From Rodentolepis nana (lineage: Eukaryota; Platyhelminthes; Cestoda; Cyclophyllidea; Hymenolepididae), in assembly GCA_900617975.1 (NCBI GenBank), contig UZAE01012015.1, positions 1-23,170 on the forward strand: DNA of 23,170 nt. The letters are read 5' to 3'. Numbering within the stretch: the stretch's first letter is position 1; every line of letters starts with the position of its first letter. Under the pieces are notes generated by a model, which saw only the letters and a list, made by a program, of their open reading frames with translations, did no database searches and was not told the origin of the DNA. A program made the translations under genes and the position numbers. Below, one piece after another: positions 1 to 8,900 of this stretch.

Positions 1-5
1 TAATG

Positions 6-35
6 TCAAATAACAGGCTTTATGATAGTTATTAT
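6..35 (+). repeat. Left terminal inverted repeat of copy A
   Basis: This 30-bp arm matches the reverse complement of 320-349 at 26 positions. It differs only by A/G and T/C changes at arm positions 7, 8, 25 and 28. The element body starts at 36, where the similarity between the two arms stops abruptly. Confidence 0.65.
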
Positions 36-625
36 GGGGCGTGCGATAGACTTACCTCCACGTGATGCACCCTAGGCAACGTATACTCATGCGGCAAAAA
101 AGTCTATAAACCGGCAGTTGACTTCTGAGTTCAAGCTATCATGACCCCACTGTATGTCACATTCGACCACTTTCACAGTACTCACCTCACCTTTCATCTA
201 CCTTTGTGTCTGTCTCTTTTACATCTTTAAAACACTCTTCTGTTCCCCTTCCCCTCTCGATTTTTTTTCGATTTGATGTTCCTCTCCCTCTGTAAAGCCT
301 GAAGTCAACCAAAGGGCTAATGATGACTATCATAAAGCCTGCCATTTGATATAAATAAATGATAGTTATTATTAGCCCTTTAATTGACTTCGGACTTCAC
401 AGAGGAGAGGAACATCGAAACCGCAAATGTCGAGAGGGGAAACAGTAGAGTGATTTACAGATATAAATGTGACAGACAGGCACAAATGCAGAGAGTAGGG
501 TAAGATGAGTACTGTGAAATGGTCGAATATGGCATACAGTCAACTGCCAGTTTATGGAATTATTTGTCGTACGAGTATACATTACCCATGGTGCACCACG
601 TGGATGTAAGTCTATTGCACACCAC
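36..625. repeat. Long imperfect inverted repeat (foldback) from copies A and B
   Basis: The reverse complement of about 36-331 aligns with about 361-625. The central loop of about 29 bases (332-360) contains the outer end of copy A. A transcript crossing the locus on either strand could fold into an imperfect hairpin with arms of roughly 265-295 nt, interrupted by a bulge of about 28 nt where B is deleted and by scattered mismatches. Such hairpins are known sources of double-stranded RNA and small RNAs in animals. Whether this one is transcribed cannot be seen from the sequence. Confidence 0.6.
320..349 (-). repeat. Right terminal inverted repeat of copy A
   Basis: Read on the minus strand, this arm starts TCAAATGGCAGG and continues into the element body at 319. 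The same start, slightly changed, opens copy C at 15393. This supports it as the true family terminus rather than a chance palindrome. Confidence 0.65.
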
Positions 626-640
626 GGAATACACAATATA
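361..640 (+). repeat. Repeat copy B, 5'-truncated, internally deleted
   Basis: This is a second copy of the copy A/C family on the plus strand. It starts at GATAGTTATTATTAGCCC and lacks the outer tip TCAAATGGCAGGCTTTAT present in A and C. It is alignable through GTAAGTCT (606-613) to about 625, and more weakly to about 640-655 against copy C. Between CATACAG (ending at 540) and TCAACTGCC (from 541) it lacks a block of about 28 bp present in both A and C. Identity to A is roughly 75-80% by eye. It stands head to head with A, eight bases beyond A's outer limit at 352. A minus-strand reading frame across it (397-654) is not shared intact by the other copies, so I treat the copy as non-coding. 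Confidence 0.65.
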
Positions 641-655
641 GTTTCACGTTTCAAG

Positions 656-1515
656 TCTAACGCTCCAATGTGAAAGTTTCAAAATTGTTGTAAAGCTTTT
701 CTAAGTGAAATTATAATCGTGCTATGCGGATACTAAAGTTTTGACCTTCATCCTCCATGTATATCAATAACCTTGAATATACATACTAGTGACATTTCAA
801 AGAGTAGTTTAGGATGGATCAATAATGCCTGGTCGTTGGCTCATAGGCCTGCCGAGTGTCAATGTGTGATGTACCTTCATAACTATCAGTACGAAGATAA
901 TAGACCGCGAAATCAGATCACCTCATTGCTCCTCTTATGCCTGTTTTAGCACTCCGAATTGGCGTCAATCAGTGCTGAGACATCATCTTTTCTCCCTTTT
1001 ACTCCCGTCCCATCTTATTCTTTCCCAAACATACAAAAACCTGTGGTCTCATCATTAAACGATACTATTGTTCCCTTTTAACCCTAGAAGACTATTACTA
1101 CTGTGAAGGATTTGTTAGTCAGAGCTTCCGAGTTTCGAAATAACAAACTCTCAGCTCCCAAACAGTATTTCATACTTCAGAGGACCAACCAGAATCAAAA
1201 AAAGAATGTCAACATTGGTAGATGAGTCACTGAATTTATTTATTTGCTTGTTAACTTGCTTCTTTTTCAATTGCTACCGTTGAGGTAGTCCCATATTTAC
1301 ATAGTTTTTGATTGAACTTTATTTTCAAGTGTTGAAGTAAGACCGATCGCTTACATTAAAAGGAACTTCCTACTACCGTCATTAAAATAGTCAATTAACT
1401 TCTCTTTCAATTGCTCTTGTGAACAACTGAATACTACCATGACCCAAATAGGGTAAATATGTCCCATTTGCCGATTTCACTAATATCTTCCTTCATGACT
1501 TCCTTCAACATCACT
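656..1515. other. No gene seen; A+T-rich spacer
   Basis: I find no exon, RNA gene or recognisable transposon here. All frames are closed by frequent stops. A nine-base match to the let-7 5' end lies near 1285 but has no visible hairpin partner. Confidence 0.5.
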
Positions 1516-1559
1516 CCCCCTCCCCTCTCACTCTCGCCACGCCCCCCCCCCCCACCCCC
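1516..1559 (-). repeat. C-rich tract; G4-capable on minus strand
   Basis: Runs of 5 C (1516-1520), 4 C (1522-1525), 12 C (1542-1553) and 5 C (1555-1559) are separated by short spacers. The minus strand therefore has at least four G-tracts of three or more bases, enough for an intramolecular quadruplex by the usual pattern. It stands out against A+T-rich flanks. The long homopolymer may also be length-variable or mis-assembled. Confidence 0.6.
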
Positions 1560-1565
1560 ACCATC

Positions 1566-2653
1566 ACCAGACTATCTTTGATATGGTTTTTCAGTGCACA
1601 TATGCCCTTCCGTGGGTCATTGAAATAATATCCAGTATAAACTACTCCACTACCTCCAATAAAAATTCTATTATTGAATATTAATTTCCAGACGAGAATG
1701 AAATTAGTTTATGAATGAAATGTGATAAATTTTATTAGTTGCTAATCCTTGAAAAAGACAATTTTCACGTTGTGCAAAAATTATTAAAATTTCTAAACAA
1801 ACTCTCACTTCAGGAGAGCAATGCCATTTCTCAGCAAATTTCCAGACATATTTACATCACTCATAACCCCGCTAAATAAATTATTATTAACTGGGAAGGC
1901 TGAACAAAAAAAAGGACTCCAAATGCTTGGCGTCTGAAAATCTAACGGTACAGGAATTTGTGATTATGCAAGTGTTTTTGCTATTGGAGGATTAGAAAGA
2001 AGCATTTTGATCAAAATAACTCAAAGATGTTGCTGAAACAAGTTGAAATTAAGCAGTACTAGTGCATGGAATTGAATAGAATGGCATTACATTCTCTAGT
2101 GATCCCTCCGTACTCAAGCGTTCTAGAAATGTCAATTTATTAATACAATTGCAAGTTCGGAATTCGGGCAGTCGAGCTCAAAGTTGGGGGGGAGCTCATG
2201 ATGACCAAGTAAAGAAGCAACCATGAACTTCTCAGAACTATCTAAGGTCATAAGTTTTAGCAACGAAGTACCGAAAGTTTTACAAACTATATGCAAAGTT
2301 TTGACATTAATTTAAATTTCCCTTTAAAAGTGGTTTCATAAATGCCACTTCTTTTGATTATAAGCTAAGAAAATTTGTTTTTTTTCTTAATTTCCCGATC
2401 TTTGGTAAAAGGACTAAAGTTAGTCTCTATCGATGTTCCATGAACAATATCTCAATTCATTTTTTCGGTCATGCAGTTCCGAAAACTGAAAACTAAACTG
2501 TCGGTAAACTGATGATCTGAAGAATTTGGAGAATAATGCTTCCATGTAACAATTTTAAGTGATGTTGAATCATTCATTGTTTCTTCAAACAATTCAACTT
2601 TTAAATTTAGAGTTCAGTTAAAGTTGAATTCTTTGAATTCCACTGTCCTTTTG
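1566..2653. other. No gene seen; spacer left of mariner
   Basis: This A+T-rich stretch has no supportable exon. The one landmark is a run of 7 G (2186-2192) bracketed by two GAGCTC hexamers (2174-2179 and 2192-2197). The last bases before the mariner element (2652-2653) are TG, where a TA target duplication would be expected. Confidence 0.5.
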
Positions 2654-2674
2654 GGTTGGCAACTAAGTCATTGC
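2654..2674 (+). repeat. Mariner left terminal inverted repeat
   Basis: This 21-bp stretch is a perfect match to the reverse complement of 3919-3939, and would be the transposase binding end. The first mismatch is at 2675. Confidence 0.93.
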
Positions 2675-2833
2675 TGTTTTTGTTGACGGATTCACTCTAT
2701 ACTTCCTTTTGTTTTGTTAACGTGGCCAGAGCATCTAACTTATATTTTTTTTCTTACTGTATGGGCTTCTAGGTTAATTAGTAAAAATTTTTTTTGTTTA
2801 GTTCTTTAGTTTTGTTTTTATCCCAATTTAAAA

Positions 2834-3868
2834 ATGAAAGAACAGGACGTGCACTTCCGACACATTTTGTTGTATTACTTCCGAAAAGGCAAGAACGCAT
2901 CGCAAGCACAAAAGAAGTTATGTGGCGTATATGGAGATGAAGCCTTAAAAGAAAGGCAGTGTCGAAATTGGTTTGAAAGATTTCGTTCCGGTGATTTTTC
3001 ACTGAAAAATTCACAACGATCTGGCCGCCCAGTCGAAGTGGATGAAACCCATATCAAGGCCATTACCGATTCAAATCGTCACAGCACAACACGAGATATT
3101 GCAGAGAAGCTCAATGTGTCGCATACATGCATTGAAAAAATATGAAAAACCCTTGGTTATGTCAAGAAACTTGATTTATGCATCCCTCACCAGTTAAAGG
3201 AAATTCATTTGACGCAACGGATTAGCATCTGTGATTCGCCGCTACTGAAACGCAATGAGAATGATCCATTTCTGAGGAAGAACCTAGTTACTGGTGACGA
3301 AAAGTGGATAGTTTATAACAATGTTACTCGCAAGAGACCATGGGTGAAGCAAGATCAACCAGCCCAAACAGTATCAAAAGCAGAGATTCACCAAAAAAAG
3401 ATTATGCTGTCAGTCTGGTGGGATCACAAAGGAATTTTGTATTTTGAACTCATGCCGCAGAACCAAACGATAAATTCAAATGTGTATGTTGAAGAACTCG
3501 AAAAACTGAAGGATGCAATTGAAGATAAGCGGCCGGCATTATCAAATCGGAAGGGTGTTGTTTTCCATCATGATAACGCAAGGCCCCACACATCTTTGGT
3601 TACTCGGCAAAAATTATTGGAACTGGGTTGGGATGTTTTGTCACACCCACCATATAGCCCTGACCTTGCGCCTTCGGATTACCATTTGTTTCGTTCCATG
3701 CAAAACTCTTTAAATGGTAAAATTTTTAACAACGCGGATGATGTCGGATCACACCTAATTCAGTTTTTTAATAGCAAAGACCAGACATTTTACGAACAGG
3801 TAATTTTTACTCTGCCAGAACGATGGAAAAAGGTCATAGACAAGAACGGCCAATATCTAATTGAATAA
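2834..3868 (+). pseudogene. Mariner transposase, one in-frame stop codon
   Basis: The frame runs from ATG 2834 to TAA 3866-3868, 344 codons, which is normal for mariner. It encodes the enzyme that binds the element's ends and cuts and rejoins DNA in the nucleus. The N-terminal half looks like the paired helix-turn-helix DNA-binding region (about residues 1-112), with a GRP linker at 64-66. The catalytic domain keeps all three acidic residues: D155 in TGDEKW, D247 in HHDNARPH and D282 in APSDYH. Thirty-four residues separate the last two, the DD34D signature, and YSPDLAP is intact. Two defects are visible. Codon 104 is TGA (3143-3145), and the conserved WVPHEL-type motif reads CIPHQL (116-121), with Cys where Trp is usual. 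No frameshift is seen, because both halves are in the same frame. ATG 2834 is chosen because the homology starts there and the full length fits. An AATAAA overlaps the stop. Host genes are not adjacent. Confidence 0.93.
3143..3145 (+). other. Premature TGA in the mariner transposase frame
   Basis: The downstream part continues in the same reading frame with unbroken transposase similarity (KTLGYVKKLD and onward). This is therefore a single nonsense change rather than an indel. It falls in the second helix-turn-helix region, before the catalytic domain, so translation from 2834 would give only a 103-residue DNA-binding fragment. Confidence 0.93.
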
Positions 3869-3869
3869 A
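3864..3869 (+). promoter_or_regulatory. AATAAA polyadenylation signal overlapping the transposase stop
   Basis: The canonical hexamer is built from the last Glu codon and the TAA stop, 70 bp before the element's right end. A compact 3' end fits an autonomous-type mariner. Use is inferred, not shown. Confidence 0.45.
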
Positions 3870-3918
3870 GTTATATTTTTAAACAAAAATTCCGAATTTG
3901 CCTTCTTATTTGAAATCG

Positions 3919-3939
3919 GCAATGACTTAGTTGCCAACC
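3919..3939 (-). repeat. Mariner right terminal inverted repeat
   Basis: This 21-bp arm is identical, in reverse complement, to 2654-2674. It is followed at once by TA (3940-3941), the expected mariner target dinucleotide. Confidence 0.93.
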
Positions 3940-3941
3940 TA

Positions 3942-5893
3942 ATATTTCCCTCGCTTGAGCACTTTCACAATTACCTCCCCCTCCCCTATTGTTTCCTCAT
4001 TTATATTGGTCAAATGGAGTAAGCATGGTCTCTGTTCGCCCATCTTTAATTGTTCATCCAATCAGGAGAAAGTAATTAGACATAAATAGCAGTAAAATAT
4101 TCCTAAGGTTGAGAGACAGCACGTGGTCTATAATTACTTCTAATAAATAGGCTCATCGGAAGACTTCTTTGAACCGCCTACTTTTCAAGTACTATGGTGA
4201 TATTGTACACCGCAAGATGAGTGATTTCATGCTGGTCGCGCTATCTCTGTTGGCTTAGTCTCTTATGGATGTTATTGCTGCAACTACCCTACCCTGCTAC
4301 TAATTGTCTAGTACTTCCTGTTTTTTGTTGTTTAGAGTTAGTTGATCCATCGATGAAGTTGAGATATGGTCGGTCTCGCTTACTCAGTTCAACGTCCTAG
4401 AACTTAAAATGATAGTACAGGATACGTAACAGCTTTGAGTCTTAACGTAGCAGAGATGAGTAGACAAGCAATTGTTAGAAAAATTCAATGAGGAATGACT
4501 CCTTGAAACATTGGGTGCTGGGGTCACAGCATCGTCTTGTTCCTTCCCACCTACTTTAGTTTATTGAACCTTCTCGGAACCTACGTCCCTGGCTCTCAAT
4601 AATGAACTTTTTGTTTAGACTTAAGGTTATAATAAAGGCCGGATGAGCTAAAGGAAACTACGTTAGTCATCTTCCCATTGCATAGTGCACGCAATAAAGA
4701 AATTATATTCATTTATTGCTTCTTCATCGAATTTACTTCTTTTTTACTGATGACTGACTAAAAACAAAGCAATGAAGCACTCGAAGTTGAGTAATTTGTG
4801 AAAAGTGGAAGGAAAACAATGAGTAACATTGCTTATCATGTGGAAAAATTTCCATTTGCAATATTCAGATCTTTCAAGCCTCAGCGTTCAAAGCTTTGGC
4901 TCTGACTTGATTTAAACTGTTAGAAACGGTCTTAATATATTGCTCAGTTGATTTAAATTTATATCTCTTCATAGCCCTGTTGTTTATTTTCACATTCTGA
5001 TAGACATGAACGTGTTGGAATGACTAGAGTGACATTTAAACTATTGTGGGACTCACTAGAGTTTTCTCAGCTTGAATTTATGGAGCGCGCAACGTTGGTA
5101 CGGCTGAACAAAGAAATCTTATGAGCACTCAGACAGGCTCGAAGGTGCGGCAGGGCTACTTGTCACGTAAGGAGCAAGTGTGATCGTGAGTGCAGAGATC
5201 CCCTAGGCAACCACCAATCAATAGTCCCTGCATTGTTTAACAAACCCCTCGTAGTATTTCAATTACTAAGCTCTGTGACAGATATAGACATTCCAAATAA
5301 ACGTGCTCACGTCGTAAGTCTTTTTCCCTATTAGTCAAGGCTTGTTGGTACAGGAACCCACAACAAATTCCAATAAAAATCGGAAACAGTATTCATTGGC
5401 CAAGTTTTATAAGTTTGAGTTCTTCTTAACTATTGAATAATTATAAAAAGCTTAATTAATTTAGCAATTATTGGTTCAGCAGATTATTCATCTAACCATG
5501 ATGACTCAAAAGTACAGTTCTTTGATTACTTATTTTACTTTTTATTACATGGTACCAAATCATATTTCCGTCAAACTTAAGAAATACAATTAATAATCGT
5601 AATTTCAAATTTTATTAAATGCTTTGGCATATTATTTTTAGTAAATTATGGCCTACTTCAATGAAGCTTCACTTTGCTCCAAGTTAAATCAATTAGAGTG
5701 AGAATTATTCAGCTTGACTAAATTAACTAGGTAATTCCCGACATGTGAAGGTCGAGACATTCCCCTTTATTATAGGTGCGGTTTTATCATTATCTTAATG
5801 CGTCTGTATTTTAATGACAGTCATTAACTGAAATCCGCTTATGGAAATGATATTCACAATCTATGATAATAAATCGTTAAATGGAAATTTAGA
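3942..5893. other. No gene seen; spacer right of mariner
   Basis: There is no exon or RNA gene I can support. About 5040-5350 is less A+T-rich than its surroundings but is closed in all frames at short intervals and resembles no family I recognise. About 5350-5890 is strongly A+T-rich. Confidence 0.5.
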
Positions 5894-5925
5894 GAAAAAT
5901 ATAAATAAAATGATATTTATTTTTC
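5894..5925. repeat. A+T-only hairpin arms
   Basis: A left arm at 5894-5907 and a right arm at 5914-5925 pair across a six-base loop with a two-base bulge (TA) in the left arm. In DNA this A+T-rich such a structure may be chance. Confidence 0.35.
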
Positions 5926-8900
5926 CATTTACACAATTGAAAAAAATTAAGGGAGGGGGATGAGCAAAATGCGTGAAATCCGAGCTATTAGATTAACCAC
6001 GAATCATCTGAGCCCAATAATTACCAGAAAGTTTATTTCCTATGAGTTGAATTTGAGATGATTTGCTTCCTCAGACGGTTTGACCTCATGAGATTTATGT
6101 GCAATTCATTTCATAACCTTCGTACCATCTATCGACCCGACATAATTGTTCGGTGCTTAATCGATCAGTATTTTCTCAGTTTGCTTTGTAGAAGATTAAT
6201 GGGAATACTTTTCCAGTGGCCTCTAGTGTCCAATAATACCAGGAACATTGACTTCCCGATTCCTTGAATATATCGGAGACGAGCCTTAAATGAATCCAAT
6301 TTCGTGTATTGACTGAAGTGCAGATAACTCCTTGATTCTAGAGATTAGCTATGCTTAGAATCTCCCCCGCTTTTCTCATTTAATCCTTTAAATGCACCAT
6401 GGGAACTAGACTTGTTGTAGAAAGCGCTATTGCCGTTTGAAACATGCTCAATACGTCAATAGCCTCCACCTGATGCCGCCTAAATAAATCATGTCGGCGA
6501 CATCAGTCTTCTGTGAGAACCGTGTGGGTGCGGTTGTGTGCATTTTTCGGGAAAAAAAATCGGGAGTTAATGAATTGACTATTCACGGCTGGTCAGAAAT
6601 ACCTCTTAAGACCAATTTTATCACTGGCGTATTTGGTGGGCCGTGAAAATACCTCACACCGTACCATTTCGTTCCATTTTTGCGATGCAATATGCTTGAC
6701 AAAAATGATTTCACCCGCGGTGACGTCTACACTGCGAAAGTAATTCTGTCAACACAATGCTCATTACTCGTCAATTTATTGTCAACGTCAATCAAAAACC
6801 CAAGAATTAGCACCAAACAGCACACCGAGTGTCCTTTCATTGCGATAATTGTGAACACGAATGGGATTAGTGCGTTGCAAAACTCAAGAAACTGTCCTTA
6901 ATGAAAAGCGATGTCACGAGGTCCAAACGTGGTGATGCCTAAGAACGCTTGCAGTTTCACGCATAAATATGCGCGTGATTTTGCGAGTTTTTCTCGGTAA
7001 ATGAGATAAGTGTATAAACGGAATTCCAGAGTGTGCTTATTGACAAAACATGCAATTATATTTGCTTTCAGTTGTAACATTGATCTGAACTAAAATTGAA
7101 CTTCAGGTTAATTAACATTGGAGTAAGTTATAGATAATTTTTTTCAATATTAAATTTCATTCACCTCATCACAATTCGGCTGGGGCAGCAGGGAATTGGT
7201 ACAGCTTGATGTGATTCCTGTTAGCAACTGCGTTTGTGGCTTTCTCGGTTTCATAATTCAAACAAACCAAGTTACTGGTTTTGTCAGAGGCATTCTGAAG
7301 TGGCTGAGGAAATATCACATTGCGTGAGTTACGGAAATGATCATTTTGCTACCATTCAATTCTGTAACCACCACCGTCTCATTTCTTTCCAACTACTTTT
7401 TTCCAAGTCGAGTAAAATTAGGGAACTCACTTAACAGAGCGCTCTCTTGGACCCACATCTAAAATCGGACCATCAATATGCGTAAATTGACTATAAATGG
7501 GATAATATATATTCAAAATGAAATATTCATTTGAATTGGAAATTTAATGCAAGGAGAGCTCATGTATCAAAATGAGATATCAACAAAAAAGAATACTCTT
7601 TTAAATGAACAATTCTCTGCTCCTTGGTCGCGAAAGTCGTCCTCTTGTTTCCCTAGTTTCCATCAACAAAGTCGCTTTTCATTTTTTGCCCACGGTTCAG
7701 GCGTATATGTTTTGTCCGATGCTGTCAGAATAAATATAAGAATTTAAGTATACTATTTCTTGCGATAACTGTGTTCTGAAAGCCATTCATACACGCACAT
7801 ATTAAAATAAATACAATTCCATTATGGGAAGAAAATTTAAATAAATTACAGTTTTATGTTTAAAATTCCGAATACGAGCATTGTTCTGTTTATTTATTTA
7901 ATTTTTCGTCATTTGGAACGCGAACTGTAAATTTGGATTTAAAATTTTAAAATATAATGGTTTGACAATTATAGCTAATTAGATAATGCCAAATAGTACC
8001 TCATGATCTAACTACTCACGCGTTTAATTTTCTAACAATTTCAAGTTTTAATAATTTTTTGCACTTCATTTCCAATTAATTTTTAATTTAGAACTAATTA
8101 TTAATGATCTAATGAAAAGCGAAATTGTAAAACATTCACTTTTAAAAATTCTTTAGCGCTTTGTTTTGACATAGGAAAATAGACGCAATATGAGCTTTTC
8201 CCATCTACACTATTTAGCATTTGTATACGCATTATTTCAGGTAAATTTGGGCAAGCTGGGTTAATTTACATTTCGAAATTCACACTCAGATATTCTGTTT
8301 TGATGGTTATCTTAATTACAATAAGGAAATCAAACCGATTCAATTATTAAATGACATCGGATCAAGGGATATTCTAAAAGTTGTATTAAGTATCCTAATC
8401 CTCACTTGCTTTCATTAGCTTTTAGTTTATTATAATTAATCAATAAATTAAATAACGAAATAATTGAATCTTGTTTGCTAATTTTATTGTCTATATGGAC
8501 AAATGGTCATAAAAATGACGCTGCTTGTATTGAAGGTACCAAGCTCTCGGTGAAATATTAACTAACGAGACTTGGGTGATGCACTTGAATATTTAATTTC
8601 TTAACTTCAGATTTCCGAATACTCCAGCCACAAGTTTGAATTAATTGCCAGAAAAATTAAATGGGAAAGTTATCTTTAAATTTGACGGTCAAAATTGCTG
8701 CAAATGCTCCATTTAAGTGTTAAGATTCACGTTCTATTCCTATTTTCTTTTCGTTGTTTTTCATATTCATCTGACTTCAACTGTGAAAAATAAGCACCGA
8801 ATTAACTAATTTTGAAAGTTTAGTTTTTGGCGTCGTTCCTATGTTCATTGAAACTAAGTCAGTAGTTGATATAAACTAAGGAGTTTTTGCTCCATCACTA

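Larger units (their letters stand above)
3..352 (-). mobile_element. Repeat copy A: TIR-bearing, MITE-like element
   Basis: This is a short element with no coding capacity and clear terminal inverted repeats. Positions 6-35 and the reverse complement of 320-349 match at 26 of 30 bases, and all four differences are transitions. Both ends share the core CAGGCTTTATGATAGT. The match weakens outward to positions 3 and 352. The body (36-319), read on the minus strand, aligns with copies B and C along most of its length. A possible two-base target duplication is TG at 4-5 against TA at 350-351, but the window starts too close to judge. Small size, TIRs, several dispersed copies and no ORF fit a miniature inverted-repeat transposable element. 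I do not recognise the family or its autonomous partner. Alternatively, the left 35 bp could be the stub of another plus-oriented copy fused to A, which would also produce inverted ends. Confidence 0.6.
2654..3939 (+). mobile_element. Mariner (Tc1/mariner superfamily) DNA transposon, near complete
   Basis: This 1286-bp element is bounded by inverted repeats that match perfectly for 21 bp (2654-2674 and 3919-3939, starting GGTTGGCAACTAAGTC). Beyond that, similarity continues weakly. It contains one transposase-type frame (2834-3868) with about 180 bp before it and 71 bp after it. Mariner elements integrate at TA. The right flank is TA (3940-3941) and the left flank is TG (2652-2653), consistent with one substitution in the original duplication. 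Length, TIRs, target site and transposase architecture all fit mariner, which moves by cut and paste and usually has a frame of about 345 codons. An in-frame stop makes this copy non-autonomous as it reads. Intact ends could still be substrates for a related active transposase supplied elsewhere. I do not assign a subfamily from sequence reading alone. Confidence 0.95.

Noticed and set aside
397..654. An 85-codon minus-strand frame within repeat copy B, and the similar frame at 15482-15688 in copy C
   Set aside because: Their resemblance follows from the shared repeat DNA. The frames are interrupted or shifted between copies and show no domain, so they are not evidence of a protein.
1284..1292. 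TGAGGTAGT, identical to the first nine bases of let-7 microRNA
   Set aside because: The rest of the mature sequence does not match, and no complementary arm for a hairpin is visible nearby. A nine-base match is expected by chance at a low but real rate.
2778..3063. Two minus-strand frames (2778-3014 and 2875-3063), and a plus frame at 3513-3713
   Set aside because: They lie inside the mariner element, mostly over its transposase, in other frames. The real coding frame has full family similarity.
5894..5925. A+T hairpin as a microRNA precursor or transposon end
   Set aside because: Arms are only 12-14 bases of pure A+T with one G/C pair, common by chance in this background.
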